Counted from the first letter of the stretch, positions 49,407 through 58,584 are shown. The stretch: 64,000 nt of DNA from Pseudomonadota bacterium (GCA_018240405.1 JAFEFW010000617.1:1-64000), one strand, 5' to 3'. Notes: generated from the sequence alone by a model not told the origin. Made by a program: numbers and translations.

Positions 49407-50711
49407 CTACAGGCGAAGTGCCGGCATCACCACGCCGCGGCATTCGCCGAAGCCGATCGGCACCGCGCCTGGCGCTTCGCACCTTGCGCTGAAGATGACC
49501 TCATCGCCGTCCTGCAGATAGGTGCGCATCTCGCCATTCGGCAGCGTGATCGGGTTGCGGCCGCCACGGGTCATCTCCAGCAGGCAGCCTTCACTGCCTG
49601 GTTGGGTGCCGGACACGGTGCCGCTGCCCAGGAGGTCCCCGGGTAGCAGGTTGCAGCCATTCGAGGTGTGGTGCGCGATCATCTGCGCCACCGTCCAGTA
49701 CAACATCGACGCGTGACTGACCGACAGGCGATGCGGTGCCTCGCTGGCTTCGCGCATTGCGGGAGTCAGCAGCGAGACGTGGAATTCGATCGCGAAGCCG
49801 CCTTGTGCCTGGTCGTGGTCATCCAGCAGGTGCGGGAGTGGCGCTGGATCGCCGGCAGGGCGCGGCGGCTGTGCGATGCGGAACGGTTCGAGAGCCTCGG
49901 CGGTGACAATCCACGGTGAGACGGAGGTCATCAGGCTCTTCGCCAGGAACGGGCCCAGGGGAGCGGATTCCCAAGATTGGATATCGCGCGCCGACCAGTC
50001 GTTCAGCAGGCACAATCCGGCGATGTGCCTGCCCGCGGACCCGATCGGGATTGGCATGCCAAGGTCGTTGCCTTCTCCGATCCAGACGCCGAGCTCCATT
50101 TCATAATCGAGCGCCCTGCTGGGTCCGAAGTCCGGCGCCGCCTGGTCCGGCGGCTTGCGTTGTCCGTTGGGCCGTCGCACGGCTGTCCCCGAGGCGCGGA
50201 CCGACGATGCCCTGCTGTGATAGGCCACCGGCACGTATTTATAATTCGGCATGAGCGGATTGTCCGGCCGGTTGATCATTCCGCCCGTAGTGGCGTGGTG
50301 AATGCCGGCAAAGAAATCGCTGAAATTATGCACGTCGAGCGGAAGGTGCATTTGGCACGACTCTGCTCCGTGCAACATGCGGGGCGCAAGCGGCGCATAG
50401 GCCGGATCGGACAGGATTTGCGAGACACGGCGACGCAAGGCGTTGCGTGCTGCCGGTCCAGCCGCGAGTAACTGATTCAGTGTCGGCCCAGCTGCCAGCT
50501 CGGCGGCCACGCGTGCCTCGCCATCGAATAGTCCGGCGGCGCGTGCGGCGCTGATATCCAGAACGCGTTCGCCGATGGCGATGCCACCGCGCGGCGCGTC
50601 GCCTGGCGTACTGAAAATGCCGAGCGGCAGGTTCTGGATCGGGAATTCGAGGTGACCATCCGCGCCCGCCACCCAGCACTTACGCTGTGCGTCATGTGTC
50701 TCATCGACCAT
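49407..50711 (-). CDS. fahA: Fumarylacetoacetase
   Basis: The last enzyme of tyrosine/homogentisate breakdown, splitting fumarylacetoacetate into fumarate and acetoacetate. I chose the ATG at 50711 (MVDETHDAQRKCWV), giving 434 residues. It has an SH3-like N-terminal domain and the catalytic jelly roll: DFFAGIHHATTGGMI (active-site His), YHSRASSVRASGT, the calcium ligands in LDYEMELGVWIGEGN, then LLNDWSARDIQSWE and the C-terminal LLGSGTVSGT. hmgA and hpd are not adjacent. A MarR regulator diverges upstream. Confidence 0.95.
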   Translation of the reverse strand: MVDETHDAQRKCWVAGADGHLEFPIQNLPLGIFSTPGDAPRGGIAIGERVLDISAARAAGLFDGEARVAAELAAGPTLNQLLAAGPAARNALRRRVSQILSDPAYAPLAPRMLHGAESCQMHLPLDVHNFSDFFAGIHHATTGGMINRPDNPLMPNYKYVPVAYHSRASSVRASGTAVRRPNGQRKPPDQAAPDFGPSRALDYEMELGVWIGEGNDLGMPIPIGSAGRHIAGLCLLNDWSARDIQSWESAPLGPFLAKSLMTSVSPWIVTAEALEPFRIAQPPRPAGDPAPLPHLLDDHDQAQGGFAIEFHVSLLTPAMREASEAPHRLSVSHASMLYWTVAQMIAHHTSNGCNLLPGDLLGSGTVSGTQPGSEGCLLEMTRGGRNPITLPNGEMRTYLQDGDEVIFSARCEAPGAVPIGFGECRGVVMPALRL

Positions 50712-51169
50712 TGAAGGTGGCTTCCTCTCTACTGACGTCGTTGGGCAGGTTATGCCGACCGTCAGTTTCCACCCGGGCCGCCCGGCGGTCCAGGGGGCAG
50801 TGAGCGGTACGGCCTGATCACAGCGCCCGGCAGCCGGGCTCTGATAGGACCAGCAAAGAAACAAGGCAAATTTATCAAGAACCGACTCGCATACCGGCCC
50901 CCTGATTGCGAATCGTAATATTTAGCATGTCATACGCGGCGAGACGTGGGCGAGGAGGCAAGCATCAACCTTTATAGTGTCAGATCAGCACTGATAGTTC
51001 GTGGAACGCGCGTACAGGCACCACATAAGCACGCAGTGGTTGCGACATTGGTCGCAAAAAAACAGCGCCCTGGTCCGGTGCCGGCAAAACTGGCTATTGT
51101 TGAATTCAAATATCGGCGGCATACTGGGCTTTGAGAATCGGGTCGTTACAAGCGAAAGAACTCGGAAAA
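50712..51169. other. Divergent control region between fahA and the MarR gene
   Basis: 458 bp with no supported gene and lower G+C than its surroundings. A perfect 10-bp palindrome TTGAATTCAA lies at 51100-51109, 60 bp before the MarR start. Confidence 0.5.
51100..51109. promoter_or_regulatory. Candidate MarR operator TTGAATTCAA
   Basis: A perfect palindrome of the size and A+T character MarR proteins bind, in the divergent fahA/MarR region. It could mediate autoregulation; distance to fahA is about 390 bp. Confidence 0.3.
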
Positions 51170-51643
51170 ATGTCGGGAACTGGCGGCAATGGGGAGTTTC
51201 GGCTCGAAGATTTCTTGCCGTACCGGTTATCGGTCGCGTCGGAAAACGTCTCGCGAATCATGGCGCGGCACTACCTTGATGGTCTTGGCCTCGGCATGCC
51301 GGAATGGCGTCTGCTTGCAGCGGTGGGACGGCACGGCGTGTTGTCACCGACCGCCGCTGGCGAATACACGTCCATGGACAAGGTTAAGGTCAGCCGCGCC
51401 GCGGCCAGCCTCGCCGCCCGCGGGCTGCTGAAGCAATCGCAGGATCCCAATGACGGCCGTGGCCGTCTGTTGCGGCTGACGCGCAAGGGCACGACGATCT
51501 TTACCGGGCTCCCGACTGCGGCCGGACAGATGGAGCAGACAATCCTGGGTGGGCTCACTGCCACAGAGGCATCGAATTTGCAGAAAATCCTGCTCAAGCT
51601 GATCGACCACACACGTGGCACACTGAGTTCCGACAGCGAGTAA
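51170..51643 (+). CDS. MarR family transcriptional regulator
   Basis: The product has 157 residues. The start is taken at the ATG 51170 (MSGTGGNGEFRLEDFLPYRL); a TTG at 51131 would add 13. The winged helix reads EWRLLAAVGRHGVLSPTAAG, then DKVKVSRAAASLAARGLLKQ and DPNDGRGRLLRLTRKG, with the conserved D-x-R-x wing. It diverges from fahA, and MarR or IclR proteins often control homogentisate genes, so it is a likely regulator of tyrosine catabolism. Its ligand is not evident. Confidence 0.9.
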   Translation: MSGTGGNGEFRLEDFLPYRLSVASENVSRIMARHYLDGLGLGMPEWRLLAAVGRHGVLSPTAAGEYTSMDKVKVSRAAASLAARGLLKQSQDPNDGRGRLLRLTRKGTTIFTGLPTAAGQMEQTILGGLTATEASNLQKILLKLIDHTRGTLSSDSE

Positions 51644-51817
51644 ACGGCCGCGGCCGTCAGCGCGACGCGCCCTTGCCCCAGGCGAGGAACGATCAACGGA
51701 GCGCCGGTGGCGGGTCCAGGCGCGCAGCCACCTGACCTGACCTGACGCGCTCTATCCAGATACGACGAACGGTTTCATGCTGTGGGTCCGCCAAGACCGA
51801 AGATGGGACCGGACGAC

Positions 51818-52522
51818 ATGACGATTGAATCAGGCATCCGCGACGCGCTGTCCCGCGTCTCCACCGCGACGATCACCACAGTGCTACTGAAGAAGGGGCT
51901 GCGGAACGTGTGGATGCGGGGTACCCGCCCGATCCGCCCAGGCCAGCCAAAGATTGTCGGCCGCGCGTTTACATTGCGGTTCGTGCCGGCTCGCGAGGAT
52001 CTGGCCACGCCGGCGTCCTGGTCATCGCCGATTTCCACACGTGCCGCCATTGAAGCCATGCCGGAGCAGTGCATTGCGGTTGTCGATGCAATGGGAGTCA
52101 CCGACGCTGGCATCTTTGGCGACATCCTATGCGCACGCATGGCGAAACGAGGCGTCGCCGGACTTGTGACAGATGGCGTGGTCCGCGACCTCGCCGGCGT
52201 GCTGGGCACCGGGTTGCCGGTTTGGTGCCAAGGCGCCGCGGCGCCAGCCTCGGTAGCCGGCCTGACATTCGTTGCCTGGCAACAGCCGATCGGCTGCGGC
52301 GGAGTGGCCGTGTTCCCGGATGATATCGTCGTCGTGGACGACGACGGGGCGGTACTCATCCCACAGGCGCTGGCTGCGGATGTGGCGGCCGAGGCGGTCG
52401 AGCAGGAGCGCCTGGAAGAGTGGATCATGAATGAGGTGAGCGCCGGCGCGTCGCTGCCCGGGCTGTATCCGCCAAATGCCGACAACCTCGCACGGTACAA
52501 GGCGTGGACGGCGAAGGGATGA
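51818..52522 (+). CDS. RraA-like / HMG-aldolase family protein
   Basis: A 234-residue protein of the RraA / 4-hydroxy-4-methyl-2-oxoglutarate aldolase fold. The start is taken at the ATG 51818 (MTIESGIRDALSRVSTATIT); an ATG at 51803 and a GTG at 51782 are also in frame. The central GDILCARMAKRGVAGLVTDG with the conserved GxxxAxxAxxxGxxGxVxDG...RD signature (VVRDLAGV) contains the metal/oxaloacetate site residues of the aldolases. Enzymatic members cleave protocatechuate-pathway intermediates; others inhibit RNase E. Which applies here is open. Confidence 0.85.
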   Translation: MTIESGIRDALSRVSTATITTVLLKKGLRNVWMRGTRPIRPGQPKIVGRAFTLRFVPAREDLATPASWSSPISTRAAIEAMPEQCIAVVDAMGVTDAGIFGDILCARMAKRGVAGLVTDGVVRDLAGVLGTGLPVWCQGAAAPASVAGLTFVAWQQPIGCGGVAVFPDDIVVVDDDGAVLIPQALAADVAAEAVEQERLEEWIMNEVSAGASLPGLYPPNADNLARYKAWTAKG

Positions 52523-52655
52523 CTGCCAGCGGCGGACCGCGACGTCGGTCCGCCCACCGAAACCGGCACGTCATCCCATACGAGCGTCCTGCCTGGCCCA
52601 TCGTTCCAGTGGCACCGGAAGCGGTGTCGCCAACGAAACGGGCGTGTCCGTCATG

Positions 52656-54425
52656 CTAGCCAATCGGAACGCAGGCCTGGTGTAGCCAGGCCCTGTCCGC
52701 TCCGGAAAGATGTGGGGCAACCGTTTTCGCAACGCGGGCATGATAGGCGTTGAGCCAGGCAATCTCAGCCGCCGTCATCAACGACGTTTGCAGCAGTCTT
52801 GTGTCGAACGGCGCCAGCGTCAGCGTCTCGAACCGAAGGAATGGCTTGCTTGCGCCGGGAAGCTCGGCCGGCTGCACCAGCAACAGGTTCTCCAGCCGAA
52901 TGCCGTAATGACCCGGCAGGTAATATCCCGGCTCGTTGGAAAGGATCATACCGGCGGCAATCGGTACCGGCTTGGCCAGGCGCGAGATGCTGACCGGTCC
53001 CTCATGCACCGACAGATAGCTGCCGACGCCATGGCCGGTCCCGTGGTCATAATCAAGGCCGGCCGCCCAAAGCGCCCTGCGGGCCAGCGCGTCGAGATGC
53101 GCGCCCCCCACACCTTGCGGGAATACCGTTGTCGCAAGGGCGATATGCCCCTGCATGACACGCGTCACCCGCTCGCACAGGTCTGCTGGCGGCTCGCCCG
53201 GTCCTGTCCAGACGGTCCGGGTAATGTCGGTCGTTCCTTCAGCATACTGAGCCCCTGAATCGATCAGGTAGACCTCATTGGCCCGGATCGGCCGGTTCGA
53301 CTCGGTGGTGACCCGATAGTGAATGATAGCCCCATGCTCACCAGCCCCAGAAATTGCCGGAAAGCACTCGCCTCGGAAACCTTGCAGCTGCTGCCGGAAT
53401 GACAGCAGCGTTTCGGCCGCGGACATTTCTGTTTCCCGACCGGTCGGTCCATGCTGGTGCAACCAGTGCAGGAACCGGCAGACCGCTATAGCATCACGCT
53501 CATGCGCCTCGCGGGCGCCTTTCTGTTCGACAGCATTCTTACAGGCTTTCGGCAGCAGGCACGGATCCGGATCAGCAACCACAGTCGCGCCGGCCGCACC
53601 AAGCCGTTGCGCAAACCAAACCGGTGACCCGGCGGCATCGACCCGCACCGTCTTCCCGCCCAGCCGGTCCAGCGCCGATCCTAACGCCGTGCGGGAGGCG
53701 ATTGACACGGTATTGCCGAGCCAGGCCCGCGTATCGGCGGACAGTTTGACCGGATCGATGAACAATTCCGTCGCGCCGTCAGCGTGCACGATGGCGAAGC
53801 CAAGGGCGAATGGCGTGAAGGGCACGTCGCCGCCCCGGATGTTGAGCAGCCATGCAATGGACGCGGGATCGGTTAGCACCGCGGCGTCCTGCTTCGCCGC
53901 CCGCAGCACAGCCGCGATATCGCTGCGCTTATCGTCGGCACTGCGTCCGGCATAGGTAAGCGGGTGCGGGATGGCCGGCGCGGTGGGCGGTGGTGGCCGG
54001 TCCTGCCAGGCAGCATCCACCGGATTGTCGTTAACCGGTACCATGGCCAAACCGGCCTCGGTATAGCGGCCGAGGCCCTCAGCGCTGATCAGCAGCGGAT
54101 CATAGCCGATGCGCGCGCCGGCCGCCGCCTGCTGCGCCAGCCAGCGCGGCGGCGGCTGCTCTATAATATGCAAACGTTGCCATTGGACCGGGTCGGTCTG
54201 CTCTGCCAGTTGCAGGACATAGCGGCCGTCCGTGAACACACCGGCAATATTCGGCAGTACAACCGCAAGTCCAGCGCTGCCGGTGAACCCGGTCAGCCAG
54301 GCGAGCCGCTCTGCCGAGGCTGGAACGTATTCGCCTAGATGTTCATCGCTGCGTGGTACGATGAAGCCGTCGAGGCCACGGCGGGCGATCTCCTGGCGCA
54401 CGGCGTCCAGTGGCGTGACTGTCAT
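52656..54425 (-). CDS. Xaa-Pro aminopeptidase (aminopeptidase P family)
   Basis: A 589-residue M24B metallopeptidase of the long, three-domain type. Two creatinase-like N-terminal domains (GFIVPRSDEHLGEYVPASAE and GRYVLQLAEQ) precede the pita-bread catalytic domain. Metal ligands are the two Asp of DSGAQYAEGTTDITRT, His in GTGHGVGSYLSVHEGP and Glu in LSNEPGYYLPG, then IRLENLLLV. It removes N-terminal residues ahead of proline, probably in the cytoplasm because no signal peptide is present. It is a single gene converging on the RraA-like gene. Confidence 0.95.
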   Translation of the reverse strand: MTVTPLDAVRQEIARRGLDGFIVPRSDEHLGEYVPASAERLAWLTGFTGSAGLAVVLPNIAGVFTDGRYVLQLAEQTDPVQWQRLHIIEQPPPRWLAQQAAAGARIGYDPLLISAEGLGRYTEAGLAMVPVNDNPVDAAWQDRPPPPTAPAIPHPLTYAGRSADDKRSDIAAVLRAAKQDAAVLTDPASIAWLLNIRGGDVPFTPFALGFAIVHADGATELFIDPVKLSADTRAWLGNTVSIASRTALGSALDRLGGKTVRVDAAGSPVWFAQRLGAAGATVVADPDPCLLPKACKNAVEQKGAREAHERDAIAVCRFLHWLHQHGPTGRETEMSAAETLLSFRQQLQGFRGECFPAISGAGEHGAIIHYRVTTESNRPIRANEVYLIDSGAQYAEGTTDITRTVWTGPGEPPADLCERVTRVMQGHIALATTVFPQGVGGAHLDALARRALWAAGLDYDHGTGHGVGSYLSVHEGPVSISRLAKPVPIAAGMILSNEPGYYLPGHYGIRLENLLLVQPAELPGASKPFLRFETLTLAPFDTRLLQTSLMTAAEIAWLNAYHARVAKTVAPHLSGADRAWLHQACVPIG

Positions 54426-54555
54426 TGTATGTCCCTGATTAGCGATAGATTTTCGAATTTAGCGTCAGCCCTCTTCGCATGCGCAACATGCATGGCAGTC
54501 TGGCTGAATTCCCACTTAACTTGGCGGTAATACGCCTTATGTTGCAGTGCATCAT

Positions 54556-54604
54556 AACCCGGGGGCGCCCCGCCACCCCGACGTCGCGTTGGTCCCGGGT
54601 TTTG
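54556..54604 (+). promoter_or_regulatory. Terminator-like stem-loop in the leader of the DUF1127 gene
   Basis: AACCCGGG (54556-54563) pairs with CCCGGGTT (54594-54601), followed by TTG after a run of four T. It sits 15 bases before the DUF1127 start codon and may act as an attenuator or mark the end of a short leader RNA. Confidence 0.45.
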
Positions 54605-54618
54605 TATGGATATTTGTC

Positions 54619-54927
54619 ATGAGCGCACACACCGCTAATAATAACTTTGACTTTCACCTGCCTAGCTTGAGCTATGTTGATGCCAAGTGGGAAGAGCCCA
54701 ACCTGCGCGCTCAGGCGCAAACCGCCAATTTCGCCCCAAAGGCTAATTTTTTCGCTCGGATGATGGCGGGTTACCGCGACTGGCGCCGGAACCGGCAGGC
54801 AATGGTAGAATTCGCCGGTATGACGGATTACGAACTTGCCGATATCGGCCTGAGCCGTTCAGATGTGTACCGCGTTTTCGATCCGGCATTGAGCGAGGAT
54901 TTGCAGTTTCGCGGCCGGAGTGTCTGA
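54619..54927 (+). CDS. DUF1127 small protein
   Basis: A 102-residue protein from the ATG at 54619 (MSAHTANNNFDFHLPSLSYV). The C-terminal half is a DUF1127 domain: ARMMAGYRDWRRNRQAMVEF, then GMTDYELADIGLSRSDVYRV. The Arg-rich helix and the LxDIGL(S/T)RxD signature are typical. Small DUF1127 proteins bind RNA and affect sRNA turnover and stress or phosphate responses in other alphaproteobacteria. This one has a longer N-terminal extension than the ~50-aa minimal forms. It lies behind a terminator-like leader hairpin. Confidence 0.85.
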   Translation: MSAHTANNNFDFHLPSLSYVDAKWEEPNLRAQAQTANFAPKANFFARMMAGYRDWRRNRQAMVEFAGMTDYELADIGLSRSDVYRVFDPALSEDLQFRGRSV

Positions 54928-55158
54928 TCGCAGCTTTCGCCTGAATTGGGGCCGGCGGGCCTGCCGCTGGCCCATATTCTGCGCCCGATGGTAGAACGCG
55001 CCGGCGTTGACTGATAGGACAGCATAGCCCGTTGAGGGCGTAGCCGGCGAGATTCCTAAACCGGTACGATCGTCCGGTATCCCAGGGCGAAACAACGGTA
55101 CAATGGTCGCGCTAGGCGCTTGCCATGGTGCTCGTAGGGTGACGATGCCGTGGCGGCT

Positions 55159-55308
55159 TCAGTGAAAAACGCTGGCCTTAAACGCCGCTAACATGCCGGG
55201 CAACATTTGCCATTCAGCAAGCACCCAATAGGCTGCTATCAGCAAGAACACCCACAGAAGAGGCAGCATAAAGCTTCTGCCGCTAGGGATTGTCTTGCGC
55301 ATCGCCAT
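55159..55308 (-). CDS. 49-residue single-pass membrane protein
   Basis: The ATG at 55308 follows GGAGG at five bases, a very strong site. The product MAMRKTIPSGRSFMLPLLWV continues with a hydrophobic helix (LLWVFLLIAAYWVLAEWQML) and a short tail. Positive charges before the helix predict an N-in orientation. No family is recognised. It is too short for most gene finders but has every sign of being real. Confidence 0.65.
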   Translation of the reverse strand: MAMRKTIPSGRSFMLPLLWVFLLIAAYWVLAEWQMLPGMLAAFKASVFH

Positions 55309-55514
55309 CCTGTCCTCCAGCTCGCCGTACGGCGCCGAGCAACAGTAAGGCGCCCTGTGGTGACGTATCGTCACCGAATGCGGCAATTTTTAGAGGCGTT
55401 ACAGGTATTTGTGCTACCCGAGAGATGGCTGCCTCCCGCGTGGCGCATAGGTAATGCCGCACGTATGCCGGCATACTTGTGAACCGCCGCTCCCTGTCGG
55501 AACAGGAAACGCCC

Positions 55515-56783
55515 GTGAGTGAGAATGTCATGAAGCAGCCCGCCGTCGGCGTGGCCGCAAGCGCTCCTTTGTCCACCGCCCCAGCTTTGGGGACGGCGAG
55601 CGGCAGTAACACCACCTTTGCGATCCTGATCTCGCTCAGCGTCTGTCACCTGCTCAACGACATGAACCAGTCGCTGGTGCCCGCGCTGTATCCGATTTTG
55701 AAAGACAACTATGCGCTGGATTTCGGCCAGATCGGCCTGATCACGCTGGCCTTTCAGCTCACCGCCTCGCTGCTGCAGCCAGTTGTCGGGATCGTGACCG
55801 ACAAGCGGCCGCAGCCCTATTCGCTGCCGATCGCCATGGGCAGCAGCCTGGCGGGACTGTTGCTGCTGTCGGTCGCCAACACCTATGCGCTTATTCTGTT
55901 GGCCGCCGCCCTGGTTGGTATCGGCTCATCGGTCTTCCACCCGGAGTCCTCACGCGTTGCCCGTATGGCGTCGGGTGGGCGTTACGGCTTCGCGCAGTCG
56001 CTGTTCCAGCTTGGCGGCTCAACGGGATCATCAATCGGGCCGCTGCTCGCGGCCTTTATCGTCGTGCCACGCGGTCAGGGCAGCATTGCCTGGTTCTCGG
56101 CCGCGGCGCTGCTGGCGATCCTGATTCTGGCCAATGTCAGCATGTGGTATGCGCGCCACCCCGCCATGGCGGCTCGGCGCAACAAGAAAGTAGCGGCGCC
56201 GATCGCCGCATCGCCCCTGCCCCGGGCGACGGTGATCTTCGCCTTTTCCATCCTGCTGGTGCTGCTGTTCTCGAAGAATGTGTATACATCGAGCCTTAGC
56301 TCGTACTACACCTTCTATCTGATCCAGAAATTCGGCGTGTCGGTGCAAAGCGCACAGCTCCACCTGTTCGCCTTCCTCGGTGCCGTCGCGGCCGGCACTT
56401 TCATCGGCGGACCGATCGGCGATCGGGTCGGGCGCAAACCGGTGATCTGGTTCTCGATCCTCGGCGCCTTCCCGTTCGCGCTGATGCTGCCCTATGCCAG
56501 CCTGATGTGGACCGGCGTCCTGAGCGTGCTGATCGGCTTGATCCTCGCCTCCGCCTTCTCGGCCATCGTTGTCTATGCGCAGGAATTGCTGCCAGGCCGG
56601 GTGGGCATGGTCGCCGGCATGGTGTTCGGCTTCTCGTTTGGGCTGGGTGGCCTGGGGGCCGCCGCGCTGGGCGAGATCGCCGACGCCACCAGTATCGAAA
56701 CGGTCTACAAGGTCTGCTCCTTCCTCCCGCTGATCGGGCTGCTCACGGCGCTGCTGCCCGACATCGAAAAGCGGCGAGGCTGA
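55515..56783 (+). CDS. MFS transporter, fosmidomycin-resistance (Fsr) type
   Basis: I favour the GTG at 55515, which has AGGAAA at good spacing (422 residues); a GTG at 55479 and an ATG at 55530 are alternatives. Twelve membrane helices are visible. The Fsr-like opening SVCHLLNDMNQSLVPALYPI, GSSVFHPESSRVARMASGGR in the first half and GPIGDRVGRKPVIWFS in the second are characteristic. Such proteins export fosmidomycin or other small molecules by proton exchange; the natural substrate is unknown. The stop runs directly into the vWA gene. Confidence 0.9.
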   Translation: MSENVMKQPAVGVAASAPLSTAPALGTASGSNTTFAILISLSVCHLLNDMNQSLVPALYPILKDNYALDFGQIGLITLAFQLTASLLQPVVGIVTDKRPQPYSLPIAMGSSLAGLLLLSVANTYALILLAAALVGIGSSVFHPESSRVARMASGGRYGFAQSLFQLGGSTGSSIGPLLAAFIVVPRGQGSIAWFSAAALLAILILANVSMWYARHPAMAARRNKKVAAPIAASPLPRATVIFAFSILLVLLFSKNVYTSSLSSYYTFYLIQKFGVSVQSAQLHLFAFLGAVAAGTFIGGPIGDRVGRKPVIWFSILGAFPFALMLPYASLMWTGVLSVLIGLILASAFSAIVVYAQELLPGRVGMVAGMVFGFSFGLGGLGAAALGEIADATSIETVYKVCSFLPLIGLLTALLPDIEKRRG

Positions 56784-56784
56784 C

Positions 56785-57393
56785 ACGAGCGACGGCGTCG
56801 ATCTCGCTCTGGTACTGGCGGTCGACGCGTCCGCCAGCGTCACCTATGACGAGTTCGGCCTGATTGCCGGCGGCATGGCGGCCGCGTTGCGCGACCCGAC
56901 AGTCGCCGCCGGCCTGACCGGAACCAGCATCCTGACGCTGCTCCTGTGGTCTGGCGCTGGTCAGCAGGAGGTGATCACGCCGTGGACCCGCATTGCGACG
57001 GCTGACGATCTGCGGGCATTCACCGACAGCGTCGACAACATGCCGCGCATCGTAAAGGCCGGCGCGACGGCCATTGGTGAGGCGCTGCTGGCGGCACTGA
57101 CGTTGCTGTCGAACGTCCCGGTGACGCCGAAGCGCAATGTCGTGGACGTCGTTGGCGATGGGCGCTCGAACGAAGGGACGCCGCCGGGCCCGATCCGCGA
57201 CCGGATGGCCGCGGCCGGGATCACCATCAACGGCCTGTGCATCCTGCACGAGGAGCCGGATTTGTTGAATTCCTATACCGAAGAGGTGATCGGCGGTCCC
57301 GGCGCCTTCGCTGTAACCTGCCGGTCCTATACGGACTTTACCGAGGCCATGCGGCAGAAGCTGACACGGGAGATCAACGGCCCAGTGGTTTGA
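56785..57393 (+). CDS. DUF1194 / vWA-like protein lacking a recognisable start
   Basis: The coding-like stretch begins right after the MFS stop and gives about 202 residues with a von Willebrand A fold: the MIDAS motif DASAS in LALVLAVDASASVTYDEFGL, then GGMAAALRDPTVAAG, KRNVVDVVGDGRSNEGTPPG and a C-terminal FTEAMRQKLTREI. Relatives are secreted and start with a signal peptide, absent here. In this frame the preceding stop is at 56731 and no ATG, GTG or TTG occurs before 56875, which lies beyond the MIDAS motif. It is either N-terminally truncated, made by frameshifting from the MFS gene, or started at a CTG. Family call fairly firm, functionality doubtful. Confidence 0.6.
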   Translation, partial: TSDGVDLALVLAVDASASVTYDEFGLIAGGMAAALRDPTVAAGLTGTSILTLLLWSGAGQQEVITPWTRIATADDLRAFTDSVDNMPRIVKAGATAIGEALLAALTLLSNVPVTPKRNVVDVVGDGRSNEGTPPGPIRDRMAAAGITINGLCILHEEPDLLNSYTEEVIGGPGAFAVTCRSYTDFTEAMRQKLTREINGPVV

Positions 57394-57459
57394 GGTGCGG
57401 GTTCGCAACAAATTGCTGAAGGCCGCCCGCACATCGCTCCTTGAGTGGCGGAAAAGGGG

Positions 57460-58566
57460 ATGACCGACCACTCCGAAACGCCTGGCCAAGCAGCCGAAGG
57501 GCCCGCGGCGGATGACATGCCGTTGCCGACCAATCCGCAGACGATCTTCCTGGGCGGCCTGTTCACGCTCGCTGTGCTGGCGGCGCTCTACGTCACAGCC
57601 GAGGTCGTGCTGCCCGTCATCCTCGCCATCATCCTGAAGCTGTTGCTGCAGCCGTTCGTCCGCCTGCTGGAGCGGTGTTATATCCCCCGCCTGGTGGGTG
57701 CGATCCTTAGTGTGCTGCTTGTCCTTGGCATTGTTGCTGGGACGGTCAGCCTGCTCGCCGGACCGGCGACGACTTGGGCGGCCAGGCTGCCGGACGCCAT
57801 TCCGCAGTTGCGCGATCAGCTTTCCTTTCTGCGGCGCCCGATTGAGATGACGCAGGCTCTATCGCGGCAGGTGGAGGGGATTGGCGGCGGCGAGGTTCAG
57901 GTGGCGCCGCCCGGTGCGGCACTCCGGCCAGAGGGCCTGGTGACCAAGATCTTTTCCAGCACAGCGACAGCGACGTCAGGTCTGTTCACGACGCTGCTTG
58001 TGCTGTTCTACCTGTTGATGTCCGGCGAAACATTTCTCCGTCGCCTGGTGGAAATCCTGCCGCGGTTCCACGACAAGCGCGCGGCGGTCGAACTCTCGGC
58101 GCATGTCGAGAGGGACGTGTCGGTCTATCTACTGACGGTATCCTGCATCAACGTCCTTGTCGGCGCCGCCACCGCGGGCGTGATGTGGCTGTGCGGCATG
58201 CCGACCCCCTTGCTGTGGGGGGCGATCGCCTTTGCGCTGAATTTCATGCCGATTCTGGGCCCGATGGTTGGCGTGGTGATTTTCCTGATGGCAGGAATTC
58301 TGTCGCTGGGCGTTACATGGTGGGCCGTGTTGCCGGCAGCGCTGTATCTGGGAATCCATATCGCCGAGGGCGAAGTCGCCACGCCGATGCTGCTGTCGCG
58401 GCGATTCACCATCAATCCGGTGGCGATGATCCTGGCGCTGATTTTCTGCTACTGGATGTGGGGTGTGGTGGGCGCGGTTCTGGCCATGCCGCTTCTGGCC
58501 ATCACCAAGATCGTCTGCGACGATCTGCGCCCGCTGCGCGCGGTCGGCCACCTGCTGGAGGGCTGA
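57460..58566 (+). CDS. AI-2E family (PerM/TqsA-like) membrane transporter
   Basis: A 368-residue protein from the ATG at 57460 (MTDHSETPGQAAEGP), preceded by AAAAGGGG; a GTG at 57445 is possible. Eight hydrophobic helices and the family's C-terminal blocks are present: LNFMPILGPMVGVVIFLMAG, EGEVATPMLLSRRFTINPVA and FCYWMWGVVGAVLAMPLLAI. Members export autoinducer-2 or exchange ions; which applies here cannot be told. It lies 66 bp after the vWA gene and converges with the ACP gene. Confidence 0.9.
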   Translation: MTDHSETPGQAAEGPAADDMPLPTNPQTIFLGGLFTLAVLAALYVTAEVVLPVILAIILKLLLQPFVRLLERCYIPRLVGAILSVLLVLGIVAGTVSLLAGPATTWAARLPDAIPQLRDQLSFLRRPIEMTQALSRQVEGIGGGEVQVAPPGAALRPEGLVTKIFSSTATATSGLFTTLLVLFYLLMSGETFLRRLVEILPRFHDKRAAVELSAHVERDVSVYLLTVSCINVLVGAATAGVMWLCGMPTPLLWGAIAFALNFMPILGPMVGVVIFLMAGILSLGVTWWAVLPAALYLGIHIAEGEVATPMLLSRRFTINPVAMILALIFCYWMWGVVGAVLAMPLLAITKIVCDDLRPLRAVGHLLEG

Positions 58567-58584
58567 CCGGGCAGGAGGCCGACG

